From positions 26,059 to 90,058 of the forward strand of contig NZ_JBKQWU010000015.1 of NCBI RefSeq assembly GCF_047275745.1: DNA of 64,000 nt. The letters are read 5' to 3'. Of this stretch, positions 45,320-54,193 are shown one piece after another (the first letter of the stretch is position 1; the number at the start of each line of letters is the position of its first letter). A program made the position numbers and the translations under genes. The DNA comes from Amaricoccus sp047275745 (GTDB lineage: Bacteria > Pseudomonadota > Alphaproteobacteria > Rhodobacterales > Rhodobacteraceae). A model generated the notes under the pieces. It worked only from the letters and a program-made list of their open reading frames with translations. It had not been told where the DNA came from and made no database searches.

Positions 45320-46428
45320 AATCCCCCGACGAGGATGGCCGCGGTCAGGGTGTTCTGGCCGCGCAGGAGATCTCCCGACTGCTCGCCGAGCGGCGGATCA
45401 CCACGGAGATCTCCGTCGATGCGGATCAGGTCCAGCCTGCGAGCCTCGACCTGCGGCTCGGCGCCTCGGCCTATCGCATCCGGGCCTCCTTCCTGCCGGG
45501 CCCCGGCACCAGCGTCGCCAGGCGGCTCTCCGAATTCGAGATGCACCGGATCGACCTCGGGCCCGGCGCGGTGCTGGAGAAGAACTGCGTCTATCTCGTG
45601 CCGCTGATGGAAGCGCTGGACCTACCCCCCGATCTCTCGGCGGTGGCGAATGCCAAGAGTTCGACCGGCAGGCTCGACCTGCTGACCCGCCTCATCACCG
45701 ACCAGGGTACCGAGTTCGACCGGATTCCGGCGGGCTACTCCGGTCCGCTCTACGCCGAGATCTCGCCGCGCTCCTTCTCGGTGCTGGTGCGGCCGGGGAT
45801 GCGGCTCAACCAGATCCGCTTCCGCCGCGGTCAGGTCCTGCTCGACGACGCCGCGCTCAGGGAGCTGAACGCTTCACAGGGGCTGGTGGACGGGCTGGTC
45901 GATGGCCCTGCGCATATCGCGGGCGGTCTCGGCTTCTCGGTCGATCTGCGGCCCTCCGGGGGCACGCTCGTCGGCTATCGGGCCAAGCCGCATACCGGGC
46001 TCATCGACCTCGGCCGGATCGGACACTACCCGGCGTCCGACTTCTGGGAAGAGGTGCACAGCGAGAGCGGCCGGATCATTCTCGACCCCGGCGCCTTCTA
46101 CATCCTCGTGAGCCGCGAGGCGGTGCATGTCCCGCCCGACTACGCCGCCGAGATGGCACCCTATCTCGCGATGGTGGGCGAGTTCCGGGTGCATTACGCG
46201 GGCTTCTTCGACCCCGGCTTCGGCCATGCCCAGGCCGGCGGCACCGGCTCGCGCGGGGTGCTCGAAGTGCGCTGCCACGAGGCGCCCTTCGCCCTCGACC
46301 ACGGCCAGATCGTCGGCCGGCTGATCTACGAGCGCATGTCCGAACGGCCAGAAAAGCTCTACGGCGCCGATCTCGGCTCGAACTACCAGGGCCAGGGGCT
46401 GAAGCTTTCCAAGCACTTCCGGGCGTGA
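45292..46428 (+). CDS. dcd: 2'-deoxycytidine 5'-triphosphate deaminase (long two-domain form), start uncertain
   Basis: The protein deaminates dCTP to dUTP for dTTP supply. It is the long alphaproteobacterial form (about 360 residues) with two dUTPase-like halves; NAKSSTGRLDLLTRLI and NYQGQGLKLSKHF are family marks. Similarity begins at GVLAAQEISRLL (45349 on). The only standard in-frame start is a GTG at 45292, inside the T arm of the tRNA gene, which is implausible. An ATG at 45335 (behind CGAGG) is one frame off; one extra G in the GGG at 45348-45350 would join it and give MAAVRGVLAAQEI, like known relatives. I infer a sequencing or real one-base deletion. The coordinates given are the open frame. 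Confidence 0.85.
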   Translation: MSSNLASPTKSPDEDGRGQGVLAAQEISRLLAERRITTEISVDADQVQPASLDLRLGASAYRIRASFLPGPGTSVARRLSEFEMHRIDLGPGAVLEKNCVYLVPLMEALDLPPDLSAVANAKSSTGRLDLLTRLITDQGTEFDRIPAGYSGPLYAEISPRSFSVLVRPGMRLNQIRFRRGQVLLDDAALRELNASQGLVDGLVDGPAHIAGGLGFSVDLRPSGGTLVGYRAKPHTGLIDLGRIGHYPASDFWEEVHSESGRIILDPGAFYILVSREAVHVPPDYAAEMAPYLAMVGEFRVHYAGFFDPGFGHAQAGGTGSRGVLEVRCHEAPFALDHGQIVGRLIYERMSERPEKLYGADLGSNYQGQGLKLSKHFRA

Positions 46429-46575
46429 GTTTCCCGACCGGATCGTCCGCGCCCGATGCGCGCCCGGGGTTAACCAGACTCCATCACGACTGTCGCGGTC
46501 GCGGCCGCCTTCGCGGTATCGCTGTTTGGCGAGCCATCGGCACGTCCGCCGACCGCCGCCCCCGGAGCCGCGAGA

Positions 46576-47388
46576 ATGCCGTCGTACCAACGCCCAATCT
46601 CGATCACCTACTACAAGGCCGTCAGAACCGGCCTCGACCTGCCGAATGTCGGCGGCGCGACGGATATCGTCGCGCGCGCGGATAGAGACCCGCGGGATTT
46701 CTACGACAAGTTCGAAGGCAGGTTTTCGTACAAGCCCGGCGACGGTCATCGCTGGAGCGGGAAGGAAGTCGACGCCCAGTTCACTGGACATATCGACGAA
46801 TCGGGCGTCCTCTGGACCCGGTGGCTGGAGATCCAGATCAACAATGACCGGTTCGCCACGGTGGAGGTGAGAAACGGTGGGATCCCGTTCACGATCGGAG
46901 TCGATTATTTTCCGCGCATCGTCAACGTGCTGGGAGTCAATGCGAAGGGTTCCGAGTTCGGCGATCGCCTCATCGGCGGGGGAGCCTCCGACGTACTCGA
47001 AGGGGGCCGCGGAAACGATACTCTGCGCGGCGAGAAAGGCGACGACGTCCTCGTGGGCGGGTCCGGGCGCGACCATCTCTGGGGCGGCAAGGGCGCGGAC
47101 CTGTTCGTTCTCGACGGCGACGTTCACGGGAAGGCCGAACGCGATGTCATCGAGGACTTCTCCGGTCGCGACAGGATTGATCTCCACCTGCTCAACTCGG
47201 ACGGCATATATTCGCCGGATGACCGGCCGTTCGATTTCATCGGCGCGGATCGGTTCAGTGGAACTCGCGGAGAGCTGCGCTACTACAAGGGTCTGGTGCG
47301 GGGCGACAGGGATGGCGACGGGCGGGCGGATTTCACCATCGAGATCGCGAACGGCGCGCAGCTCGACGCATCCGATTTCATCCTGTAG
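46576..47388 (+). CDS. RTX (hemolysin-type calcium-binding) repeat protein
   Basis: A 270-residue protein without a signal peptide. Residues about 125-178 hold GGxGxDxLxGG nonapeptide repeats (ASDVLEGGRGNDTLRGEKGDDVLVGG), which bind calcium in a parallel beta-roll. A C-terminal IxDFSGRDRIDL segment and following strands resemble the secretion end of type I secreted proteins. The first 120 residues match nothing I recognise. GGAGCCGCGAGA precedes the ATG. No type I exporter genes are nearby, so a remote or general one would be needed. It stands between dcd and clpS on its own. Confidence 0.82.
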   Translation: MPSYQRPISITYYKAVRTGLDLPNVGGATDIVARADRDPRDFYDKFEGRFSYKPGDGHRWSGKEVDAQFTGHIDESGVLWTRWLEIQINNDRFATVEVRNGGIPFTIGVDYFPRIVNVLGVNAKGSEFGDRLIGGGASDVLEGGRGNDTLRGEKGDDVLVGGSGRDHLWGGKGADLFVLDGDVHGKAERDVIEDFSGRDRIDLHLLNSDGIYSPDDRPFDFIGADRFSGTRGELRYYKGLVRGDRDGDGRADFTIEIANGAQLDASDFIL

Positions 47389-47427
47389 CGGTCACAACAG
47401 CTCGCATGGCGACCGGTACGCGGGCGT

Positions 47428-47457
47428 TTGCACCTGCGTACCGCGGTGCGCTATAGT
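47428..47457 (+). promoter_or_regulatory. Likely promoter for clpS
   Basis: TTGCAC, 18 nt and TATAGT end 36 bp before the clpS start. Confidence 0.5.
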
Positions 47458-47493
47458 GGCGGCGAGCCAGCCAGCCACCCGTGAGTTCCACCG

Positions 47494-47808
47494 ATGCCAG
47501 ACGCCGTCAGCGCGCCGCCGAAAACAGCGGGCAAGGCCGAGACCAGAACGGCCAGGCCACCGCTCTACAAGGTGCTGTTGCACAATGATGACTTCACGCC
47601 CCGCGATTTCGTCGTGGGCGTGCTCGGCTCCGTGTTCCGGATGCCGATCGAGAGCGCGCATGGCGTGATGCTGACCGCGCATACCAAGGGATGCTGCGTC
47701 GTGGCCGTCTTCACCCACGAGGTCGCCGAAACCAAGGCCACCCAGGCGACCGACATGGGCAAGCGCGAGGGCTATCCCCTCATGTTCACGACCGAACCCG
47801 AGACCTGA
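47494..47808 (+). CDS. clpS: ATP-dependent Clp protease adapter ClpS
   Basis: A 104-residue adapter that brings N-degron proteins to ClpA(P). The motif YKVLLHNDDFTPRDFVVGVL, including the Asp-Asp of the N-degron pocket, and HTKGCCVVAVFTHEVAETK are conserved. The first 20 residues form the flexible tail needed for delivery. clpA is not next to it here; many Rhodobacteraceae have the same separation. Confidence 0.94.
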   Translation: MPDAVSAPPKTAGKAETRTARPPLYKVLLHNDDFTPRDFVVGVLGSVFRMPIESAHGVMLTAHTKGCCVVAVFTHEVAETKATQATDMGKREGYPLMFTTEPET

Positions 47809-48057
47809 GGTCGGGCCGCCGCGGGCGTCCGGGTTCCCACAGCGCCGTGCTGGTAGCCCGGCCGCGCGTCCGGCGTCGTCGCGCGATAGCCGCGTAGACC
47901 GATCTCGTCGGCTATCGGCGGTCGTTCTCGCCCGCCCGTCCCCGACGCGATGCCGCTCGCCTCGATCGCGCATCACCGACGGCGCGTGAGCGGAAACGCC
48001 CATCCGAGTGGGCCTCGCGATGGCATCCGCCCGACCGGAAGAGCGAGAGTACTGAAC

Positions 48058-48747
48058 TCAGATCAGATCGCCCTGCGCCGGGTCCGGCGCCTGATCCCCG
48101 GTTTCGTCGCCAATTTCGCCACCCGTCCCGTATCCCATCCCGGGCAGCGCCCCCGGCATCGCACCCGGAGGCGGGCGATTGTCGAGCAGGCCCGCGGCGC
48201 GGAGTTCGCTCAGCCCGGGCAGGTCGCCCTCGGAGGCCAAGCCGAAATGGTCGAGGAAGCCCTCGGTCACGACATAGGTCGCGGGCCGGCCCGGTGTCAT
48301 CCGGCGGCGGCCGAGCCTGACCCAGCCAAGCTCGATCAGCGTGTCGAGCGTGCCGGAGGACACCGAAACGCCTCGGATCTCCTCGATCTCGGCCCGCGTC
48401 ACCGGCTGGTGGTAGGCGACGATGGCGAGGGTTTCGATCGCGGCGCGGCTGAGCTTGCGGCTCTCCACCACCTCGCGATTCATCAGGAAGCCGAGATCCG
48501 GCGCGGTGCGGAACGCCCAGCCGTCGCCCGCGCGGCGAAGCTCGACCCCCCGCCCCTCGTAGCGCCGCCGCAGGCCTGCCAGCGCCTCGGCCACGTCGCA
48601 GCCCCGCGGCAGGCGCGCGGCGATCTCGTGAGCGGTCAGCGGTCCAGTGCTCGCGAAAAGGACCGCCTCGATCATCCGCTCCTGTTCGGGCATCGGCGGC
48701 GCCATGAAGGACGGATCGGCGATGAAGCCGTGGGCGTTGTCATTCAT
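48058..48747 (-). CDS. scpB: Segregation and condensation protein ScpB
   Basis: A 229-residue kite subunit of the SMC-ScpAB condensin. It has tandem winged helices; MIEAVLFASTGPLTAHEIA and AIETLAIVAYHQPVTRAEIEEIRGV are the family signatures. The C-terminal 40 residues are Gly/Pro/Asp-rich and probably disordered. It overlaps scpA by 4 bp. Confidence 0.94.
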   Translation of the reverse strand: MNDNAHGFIADPSFMAPPMPEQERMIEAVLFASTGPLTAHEIAARLPRGCDVAEALAGLRRRYEGRGVELRRAGDGWAFRTAPDLGFLMNREVVESRKLSRAAIETLAIVAYHQPVTRAEIEEIRGVSVSSGTLDTLIELGWVRLGRRRMTPGRPATYVVTEGFLDHFGLASEGDLPGLSELRAAGLLDNRPPPGAMPGALPGMGYGTGGEIGDETGDQAPDPAQGDLI

Positions 48748-49586
48748 TCGTGTTTCTCCCCGCCGCGTTTCCCGGCGTGCGTCTCCGCGGTCCGGTCTCC
48801 GTGCGTCTCCCCATCCCGCTGTCTGAGATAGATCGGCTGGAAGGGCGCGTCCTGCCGCATCGTCAGCCGCCCGCTTTTCACCAGTTCGAGCGCGGCGGCG
48901 AAGCTCGCAGCCGTCGCCGAACGGCGCTTCGTCGGTTCAAGCGCCCAGTCGTCGGGGAGCCAGGCCGAAAGCGTCACCCAGTCCGTGGCCGTCCCGATCA
49001 GCCCGCGCATCCGCTCAAGCGCCTGTTCCATCGTGAAGACCGGCCCGCGCGTGAGGTGCAGCGGCTGGAAATCGTCCTTGGTCTTGATCCGCGCATAGGC
49101 CCGCATCAGATCGAGAAGCCCGGCGGTGTGCTCGACCTTGACCGAGCGGCCCATGGTTTCCGGATCTCCGCGCGCGAAGACATCGCGGCCAAGCTGGTCG
49201 CGGGCCATCAGTTCCGCCGCGCGGGCGCGCATCGCCTCGAGCCGCTGGAGCTGGAAGGCGAGATGGGCGGCGAGCTCATCGGCGGAGGGGCCTTCCTCCT
49301 CCGGGTCCGGCGGCAGAAGCAGCCGCGACTTGAGGAAGGCGAGCCAGGCCGCCATCACGAGGTAGTCGGCCGCGAGTTCGATCCGCAGCGTCTTCGCCGC
49401 CGAGACGAAGCCCAGATACTGCTCGGCCAGTTTCAGGATCGAGATCCTGAGCAGATCGACCTTCTGGCCCCGAGCGAGCGTCAGCAGGAGGTCAAGCGGA
49501 CCCTCGAACCCGTCCACATCGACGACCAGCGCCTCCGCCGCGAGGCGTTCGGCGACCGAGCCGGGATCGAAGAAATCCTCAGGCAT
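48744..49586 (-). CDS. scpA: Segregation and condensation protein ScpA
   Basis: A 280-residue kleisin that bridges SMC heads. The N-terminal DGFEGPLDLLLTLARGQKVDLLRISILKLAEQYL motif is diagnostic, and a winged-helix end (AASFAAALELVKSGRLTMRQDAPFQPIYLR) is present. The start overlaps the nagZ stop by 8 bp, so translation is probably coupled. Confidence 0.95.
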   Translation of the reverse strand: MPEDFFDPGSVAERLAAEALVVDVDGFEGPLDLLLTLARGQKVDLLRISILKLAEQYLGFVSAAKTLRIELAADYLVMAAWLAFLKSRLLLPPDPEEEGPSADELAAHLAFQLQRLEAMRARAAELMARDQLGRDVFARGDPETMGRSVKVEHTAGLLDLMRAYARIKTKDDFQPLHLTRGPVFTMEQALERMRGLIGTATDWVTLSAWLPDDWALEPTKRRSATAASFAAALELVKSGRLTMRQDAPFQPIYLRQRDGETHGDRTAETHAGKRGGEKHE

Positions 49587-50707
49587 GGGCCCGTGTCCCT
49601 ACCCTCGCCGCCAGCGCGCGGTATTCGGCCTCATGCGCCGCGCTGTCGGCCGGCGCGGGCCTCCGCAGGGCGAGCGCCGCCTCGGAACGAGCGAGCGCGG
49701 CCCCTGCGAGCCGGGGCGTGGCGGCGACCACCGCCGCCATTTCCTCCGGCACACCATCGCAATGCAGGACCATGTCGCAGCCTGCAGCAAGCGCCGCCGC
49801 GGCGCGCTCACCGAGTCCGCCCCGCAGCGCCCGCATCGAGAGATCGTCGGTCATCAGGAGCCCGCCGAAGCCGATGTTCTCGCGGATCACGCNAGCCTGC
49901 AGCAAGCGCCGCCGCGGCGCGCTCACCGAGTCCGCCCCGCAGCGCCCGCATCGAGAGATCGTCGGTCATCAGGAGCCCGCCGAAGCCGATGTTCTCGCGG
50001 ATCACGCGGATCATCCGCGGCGATTGCGTCGCCGGCCCGTCCGGGTCGAGCGCGCGGTAGACGACATGCGCGCTCATCGCCATCGGCATGTCGGCGAGCG
50101 CGCGGAACGGCGCGAAATCCGCCTCGAGCTCCGCGGGCCCCGCCTCGACCCGCGGCAGATCCTCGTGGCTGTCGAGCGGCGCCCGCCCCTGCCCCGGCAC
50201 GTGCTTCAGGATCGGCAGAACACCGCCGGCCAGCAGACCCTCGGCCACCGCGCGGCCCATGAGCGCGACCTCGCCCGGATCGCCGGAATAGCAGCGGTTC
50301 CTCAGGACGCCATGCGTCTCCTCGCGCGCGAGATCGAGCACCGGGGCGCAGTTCACGTCTATGCCGATCGCGCGCAACTCTCCGGCGATCAGCAGGTAGC
50401 GCAGATGCATCGCCCGCGCCCGCGCCTCGGGCGGAAGTCCGGCGCATTCCTCGAGCGCAGGCGCCCATTCGCGCCAGACCGGGCCGCGCAGCCGGGCGAC
50501 CCGCCCGCCCTCCTGATCGACCAGCACCGGCGCGTCGCGCCCCACGCAGTCGCGGAGCGCGGCCGTCAGCGCGCGCGTCTGCTCCGGGTCCCGGATGTTG
50601 CGGGCGAAGAGGATGAACCCCCAAGGGTCTGCCGAGGCGAAGAAGCGCCGCTCACCCTCCGAGAGTTCGGGACCGGCGCAGCCGAGGATTACCGCCCGCG
50701 CCGGCAT
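49579..50707 (-). CDS. nagZ: Beta-N-acetylhexosaminidase NagZ, interrupted by an assembly duplication
   Basis: NagZ is a cytoplasmic GH3 enzyme that removes N-acetylglucosamine from 1,6-anhydromuropeptides in cell-wall recycling. Conserved pieces are LVDQEGGRVARL, KHVPGQGRAPLDSHEDLP (with the catalytic His region) and the nucleophile in GGLLMTDDLSMRAL. The reading frame is broken by one N at 49893 flanked by a perfect 114-bp duplication. Removing the N and one copy (115 bp) restores one 337-residue frame, the normal length. The break is therefore most likely an assembly artefact, not a pseudogene. The gene lies in the conserved argS-SPOR-nagZ-scpAB order. Confidence 0.88.
49779..50007. repeat. 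114-bp perfect direct duplication around an N (probable misassembly)
   Basis: Bases 49779-49892 are repeated exactly at 49894-50007, with a single N at 49893 between. The repeat lies inside nagZ and destroys its frame. The pattern is that of two contigs whose ends overlap but were joined by a gap. Confidence 0.95.
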
Positions 50708-50708
50708 G

Positions 50709-51647
50709 CTATTGCAACGTGACCGGAATGCAGTCGACGCCGCGCCCACGCAACGCATCGCACATCTGGCGCGTCTCGTCGGCGCTGTCGAAGCCCGCGA
50801 CCCGCAGCCGGTAGAAGACGCGAGCGTTCGAGGTCGTCCGCTCGACATAGAGGCTCTTCGCGCCGAGCAGGTCGCCGTCGCGCGCCACGAGCCGTCCCCA
50901 GGCCTCACGGGCCAGCGCCTCGCTGTCATAGGCGCCGAGCTGGACCAGCCGGGACCCCTGCGCGACGCTCGAGACCTCGCGCGGCTGCGACGAAACCGAG
51001 GCGCCGCTCCGCGTGGGCGCGGCCTCGACAGGCGCTGTCGTCCGGGCCATCCGGAGGTTCGACGGGCGACCCATCGGCCGATCACCGGCGACCGGGGCCG
51101 CCCCCGGATCATCGCCAGGCGCGTCCCCCGGTTCCCCCTCGGGCTCCGCCGCGGCGACCGGCGCGACGGAGGCGACCATCGCCGCGAGTTCGTTCTGGAT
51201 CGAAACCGGCGACAGGGGTTTCGGCTGGGCCTCGGGTCCGCCATCCGCCCGGGACGCCGCGTCCGGTTCGATCGGCGTGCCCGCGATGACGAGGTCGCCC
51301 TCGGCGGCGTCCTCGTCGGCGAGCGCGACGGGCTCTGGCGCGGCCGGCGCGATCCCCGTCGGATCGGGCTGGTTGCCCGCGAGCACCGAATTGACCTCGA
51401 GCCCCTGATGCGCGGCGCGGGCCCCGCCCGGGTCCTCCGGCGCGACGCGGGCTGGCCCCGCCATCGCCTTGATGACGGGAACCTCGTTCGCATCGCGGGT
51501 TCCGAGGCGGTAGGACCAGAGGCCCATCGCTCCGATCACACCGAGGAAAAGCACCGCGCCGGCGATCCGGCGCAGCGAAGCGGGGACGAGTTCCTCAGTC
51601 GGACGCCCCGCGACGGAATCGTATTCGTCGCTCAATAGATCGCGCAT
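50709..51647 (-). CDS. SPOR-domain membrane protein
   Basis: A 312-residue bitopic protein: short cytoplasmic N terminus, one membrane helix (about 28-46, AGAVLFLGVIGAMGLW), a long Pro/Ala/Glu-rich periplasmic linker, and a C-terminal SPOR domain (SRLVQLGAYDSEALAREAWGRL to the end). SPOR domains bind denuded septal glycan, so a role at division is likely. The ATG at 51647 was taken; an in-frame GTG at 51668 is possible. It ends 1 bp before nagZ begins. Confidence 0.88.
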   Translation of the reverse strand: MRDLLSDEYDSVAGRPTEELVPASLRRIAGAVLFLGVIGAMGLWSYRLGTRDANEVPVIKAMAGPARVAPEDPGGARAAHQGLEVNSVLAGNQPDPTGIAPAAPEPVALADEDAAEGDLVIAGTPIEPDAASRADGGPEAQPKPLSPVSIQNELAAMVASVAPVAAAEPEGEPGDAPGDDPGAAPVAGDRPMGRPSNLRMARTTAPVEAAPTRSGASVSSQPREVSSVAQGSRLVQLGAYDSEALAREAWGRLVARDGDLLGAKSLYVERTTSNARVFYRLRVAGFDSADETRQMCDALRGRGVDCIPVTLQ

Positions 51648-51722
51648 TGGGTTTGTGCCTGTTTTCACACACCATATCGTGTATGTGCCTCTGCTCCAAC
51701 CCCGAAATCCACGCGGATGCTT

Positions 51723-53468
51723 TCAGCGCATCTCATCCATCGGGGTGACGCCAAGAATACCAAGCCCCGCCGATATGACAACCGCCGTCGCACGGGCGAG
51801 CGCGAGACGCGCCATCGTCTGCTCCGGCGCCTCGACGCGGAGGAAACGCTGCTCCGGATCGAGCTTGCCCTGATGCTGCAGCGAGTGGAAATCGGACGCG
51901 AGTTCATAGAGATAGAAGGCGATCCGGTGCGGCTCGTGGTTGTTCGCCGCCACTTCCACCTGACGCGGCCATTCGCCGAGCTTGCGCGCCAGCGTCATCT
52001 CGCCCGCGGTGCCGAGCAGCGCCATGTCGGCGCGCGCGAGATCGGCGTCCGCGGTCGCGAACCCCGCCCCCCCGGCCCTGGCGAGAACCGAGCAGACCCG
52101 GGCATGCGCGTATTGCACGTAGAAGACCGGATTCTCCTTCGACTGTTCCAGAACCTTGTCGATATCGAAGTCGAGCGGCGCGTCGTTCTTGCGCGTCAGC
52201 ATCACGAAGCGGGTCACATCCGGCCCGACCAGTTCGATCAGGTCACGGAGCGTGACGAAGGTCCCCGCCCGCTTCGACATCTTGTAGGGCTGCCCGTCCT
52301 TGGTGAGTTTCACGAGCTGGCAGAGCTTGCAGTCGAGCGGCACCCGCCCGTCGCTCAGGGCGGCGACCGCCGCCCGCATCCGCTTCACATAGCCGCCGTG
52401 ATCGGCGCCGAACACGTCGATGAGCTCGTCGAAGCCCCGTTCGACCTTGGTGTAGTGATAGGCGATATCGGGCGCGAAATAGGTCCAGCCGCCGTCCGAC
52501 TTCTTCACCGGCCGGTCGACATCATCGCCATAGGCGGTTGATTTGAAAAGCGTCTGGACCCTGGGCTCCCAATCCTCCGGCGTCTTGCCCTTGGGCGGCT
52601 CCAGCACGCCCTCGTAGATCAGGCCCTTCGACGACAAGGCCGCGAGCGCCGCCTCGATCCGGCCGGTGCCATAGAGCGAGCGTTCGGAGTAGAACACGTC
52701 CATCCGCACGTTCAGCAGGTCGAGATCCTCGCGGATCATCTCCATCATCTTCTCGATCGCGTAGTCGCGGAGCGCCGGCAGCCAGTCCTCGTTGTCGTGG
52801 CCGACCAGCGCGTCGCCGTGCTCCCGCGCCAGCGCCTCGCCGACCGGGATCAGGTATTCGCCGGGATAGCTGCCTTCCGGGAACTCGATCTCGCGGCCGA
52901 GCGCCTCGAGATAGCGCAGATAGACCGAGCGGCCGAGCACATCGACCTGCGCGCCGCCATCGTTGATGTAGTATTCCCGCGTGACCTCGTAGCCCGCGAA
53001 ATCGAGCAGGGCGGCGAGCGCATCGCCGAAGACCGCGCCCCGGGTATGGCCGATGTGAAGCGGTCCGGTCGGGTTCGCGGAGACGAATTCGACATTGACC
53101 CTGCGTCCCGCGCCGAGGGTGGAGCGGCCGACATGCCGCCCCTGCGCGAGGATCGCCGGCACTTGGGAGAACCAGCGTCCGCTCGCGAGCCGCAGGTTGA
53201 GAAAGCCCGGACCCGCGACCTCGACCGAGGCGACGCCATCAGCCTCGGCGAGAAGCGGCGCCAGCGCCTCGGCGATCTCGCGCGGGGCCTTGCGCGCGGG
53301 GCGCGCGAGCGCCATCGCCACATTGGTCGCCATGTCGCCATGCGCCGGATCGCGCGGCGGCTCGACCGTCACCGGCCCGAGGTCCAGCCCTTCCGGCAGG
53401 TCACCCCGCGCCACGAGCCGTCCCACCGCCGCGACCACGAGCGCCTTCACTTCCGCGAACAGATCCAT
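51723..53468 (-). CDS. argS: Arginyl-tRNA synthetase
   Basis: A 581-residue class I synthetase. The N-terminal Add-1 domain is followed by HIGH at 138-141 (GPLHIGHTRGAVFGDAL), a KMSK motif (YKMSKRAGTFVTL), and an all-alpha anticodon-binding end (HEPHRIAFYLYELASDFHSLQH). ATG 53468 is behind GGAGAAGG. It leads the argS-SPOR-nagZ-scpA-scpB operon. Confidence 0.96.
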   Translation of the reverse strand: MDLFAEVKALVVAAVGRLVARGDLPEGLDLGPVTVEPPRDPAHGDMATNVAMALARPARKAPREIAEALAPLLAEADGVASVEVAGPGFLNLRLASGRWFSQVPAILAQGRHVGRSTLGAGRRVNVEFVSANPTGPLHIGHTRGAVFGDALAALLDFAGYEVTREYYINDGGAQVDVLGRSVYLRYLEALGREIEFPEGSYPGEYLIPVGEALAREHGDALVGHDNEDWLPALRDYAIEKMMEMIREDLDLLNVRMDVFYSERSLYGTGRIEAALAALSSKGLIYEGVLEPPKGKTPEDWEPRVQTLFKSTAYGDDVDRPVKKSDGGWTYFAPDIAYHYTKVERGFDELIDVFGADHGGYVKRMRAAVAALSDGRVPLDCKLCQLVKLTKDGQPYKMSKRAGTFVTLRDLIELVGPDVTRFVMLTRKNDAPLDFDIDKVLEQSKENPVFYVQYAHARVCSVLARAGGAGFATADADLARADMALLGTAGEMTLARKLGEWPRQVEVAANNHEPHRIAFYLYELASDFHSLQHQGKLDPEQRFLRVEAPEQTMARLALARATAVVISAGLGILGVTPMDEMR

Positions 53469-53582
53469 CGCACCTTCTCCCTCCTCGGCGAGCCACGGCG
53501 TTATCACAGCCGCCGCCGACCCTCCACGCCCAATCGGTCGGCCGCCCGCTGGGTTCCGTGGTCCCGGCCGGGGCCAGCGACC

Positions 53583-53680
53583 CGTGATCCACAACCCGTG
53601 ATCCACAACCCGTGATCGGCGCCACCCTGATCAACGGCCCGCGATCAACACCCGACGATCAAGGCCCGGTGATCAACACG
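53583..53680. repeat. Imperfect tandem repeat of about 14 bp, each unit with GATC
   Basis: Seven head-to-tail units of 13-16 bp follow the pattern CG(T/C)GATCMACRNCC; the first two are identical (CGTGATCCACAACC). They fill the non-coding gap between argS (divergent) and a small exported-protein gene. The GATC core is conserved while flanks drift. Confidence 0.8.
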
Positions 53681-53751
53681 CGGCCGTCGGCGGCTGGCGC
53701 ATCGGGCGGGCGGCGGCTAGGCTTCGCTCCGACCAGCGATGGAGTCTGCCG

Positions 53752-54171
53752 TTGAGCCCGCGCCACTTCGCCGCTTACGCCTTTTGCGCCGGGCTCGCCA
53801 GCGCCGCCTTCGCCGAAAGCGTCGGGCCGGACGCATTCGAGACGATGAGCGAGGGACGCACGCTTCACTTCACGCTCGACGGAGAACCCTATGGCGCGGA
53901 GCAGTATTTCTCCGACCGCCGGGCCTTGTGGCGCCATGCCGATGGCACCTGCTCCTGGGGCCGCTGGTATCCCCGCGACGGGTTGATCTGTTTCGAGTAC
54001 GAAGCCGGGGCCGAGGAGGATCAGGAGCCGCAGTGCTGGACCTTCGAAGGCGGCGCCACCGGTTTCAGCGCCGCGCTGATCAAGGATGGGGCGCCCACGG
54101 GGCTCACGCTCGATCTGGACCGGACCGACACCGCCCCGCTCGACTGCCCCGGGCCCGGCGTCGGAAGCTGA
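53752..54171 (+). CDS. Small exported protein of unknown function
   Basis: A 139-residue protein starting at TTG behind GGAG. A signal peptide (ending FAES, about residue 22) is followed by an acidic, Trp- and Cys-containing domain: EGRTLHFTLDGEPYGAEQYFSDRRALWRHADGTCSWGRW, then ICFEYEAG and PQCWTFEGG. The three mature-region cysteines before the C terminus suggest disulfides in the periplasm. I recognise the type as common in Rhodobacteraceae but know no function. It is convergent with xseA. Confidence 0.75.
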   Translation: MSPRHFAAYAFCAGLASAAFAESVGPDAFETMSEGRTLHFTLDGEPYGAEQYFSDRRALWRHADGTCSWGRWYPRDGLICFEYEAGAEEDQEPQCWTFEGGATGFSAALIKDGAPTGLTLDLDRTDTAPLDCPGPGVGS

Positions 54172-54193
54172 CGCTGCCCGAGTTCCACCCCGC

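Noticed and set aside
49579..50707. nagZ as a genuine pseudogene
   Set aside because: The break coincides exactly with an N and a perfect duplication; removing 115 bp restores the full frame.
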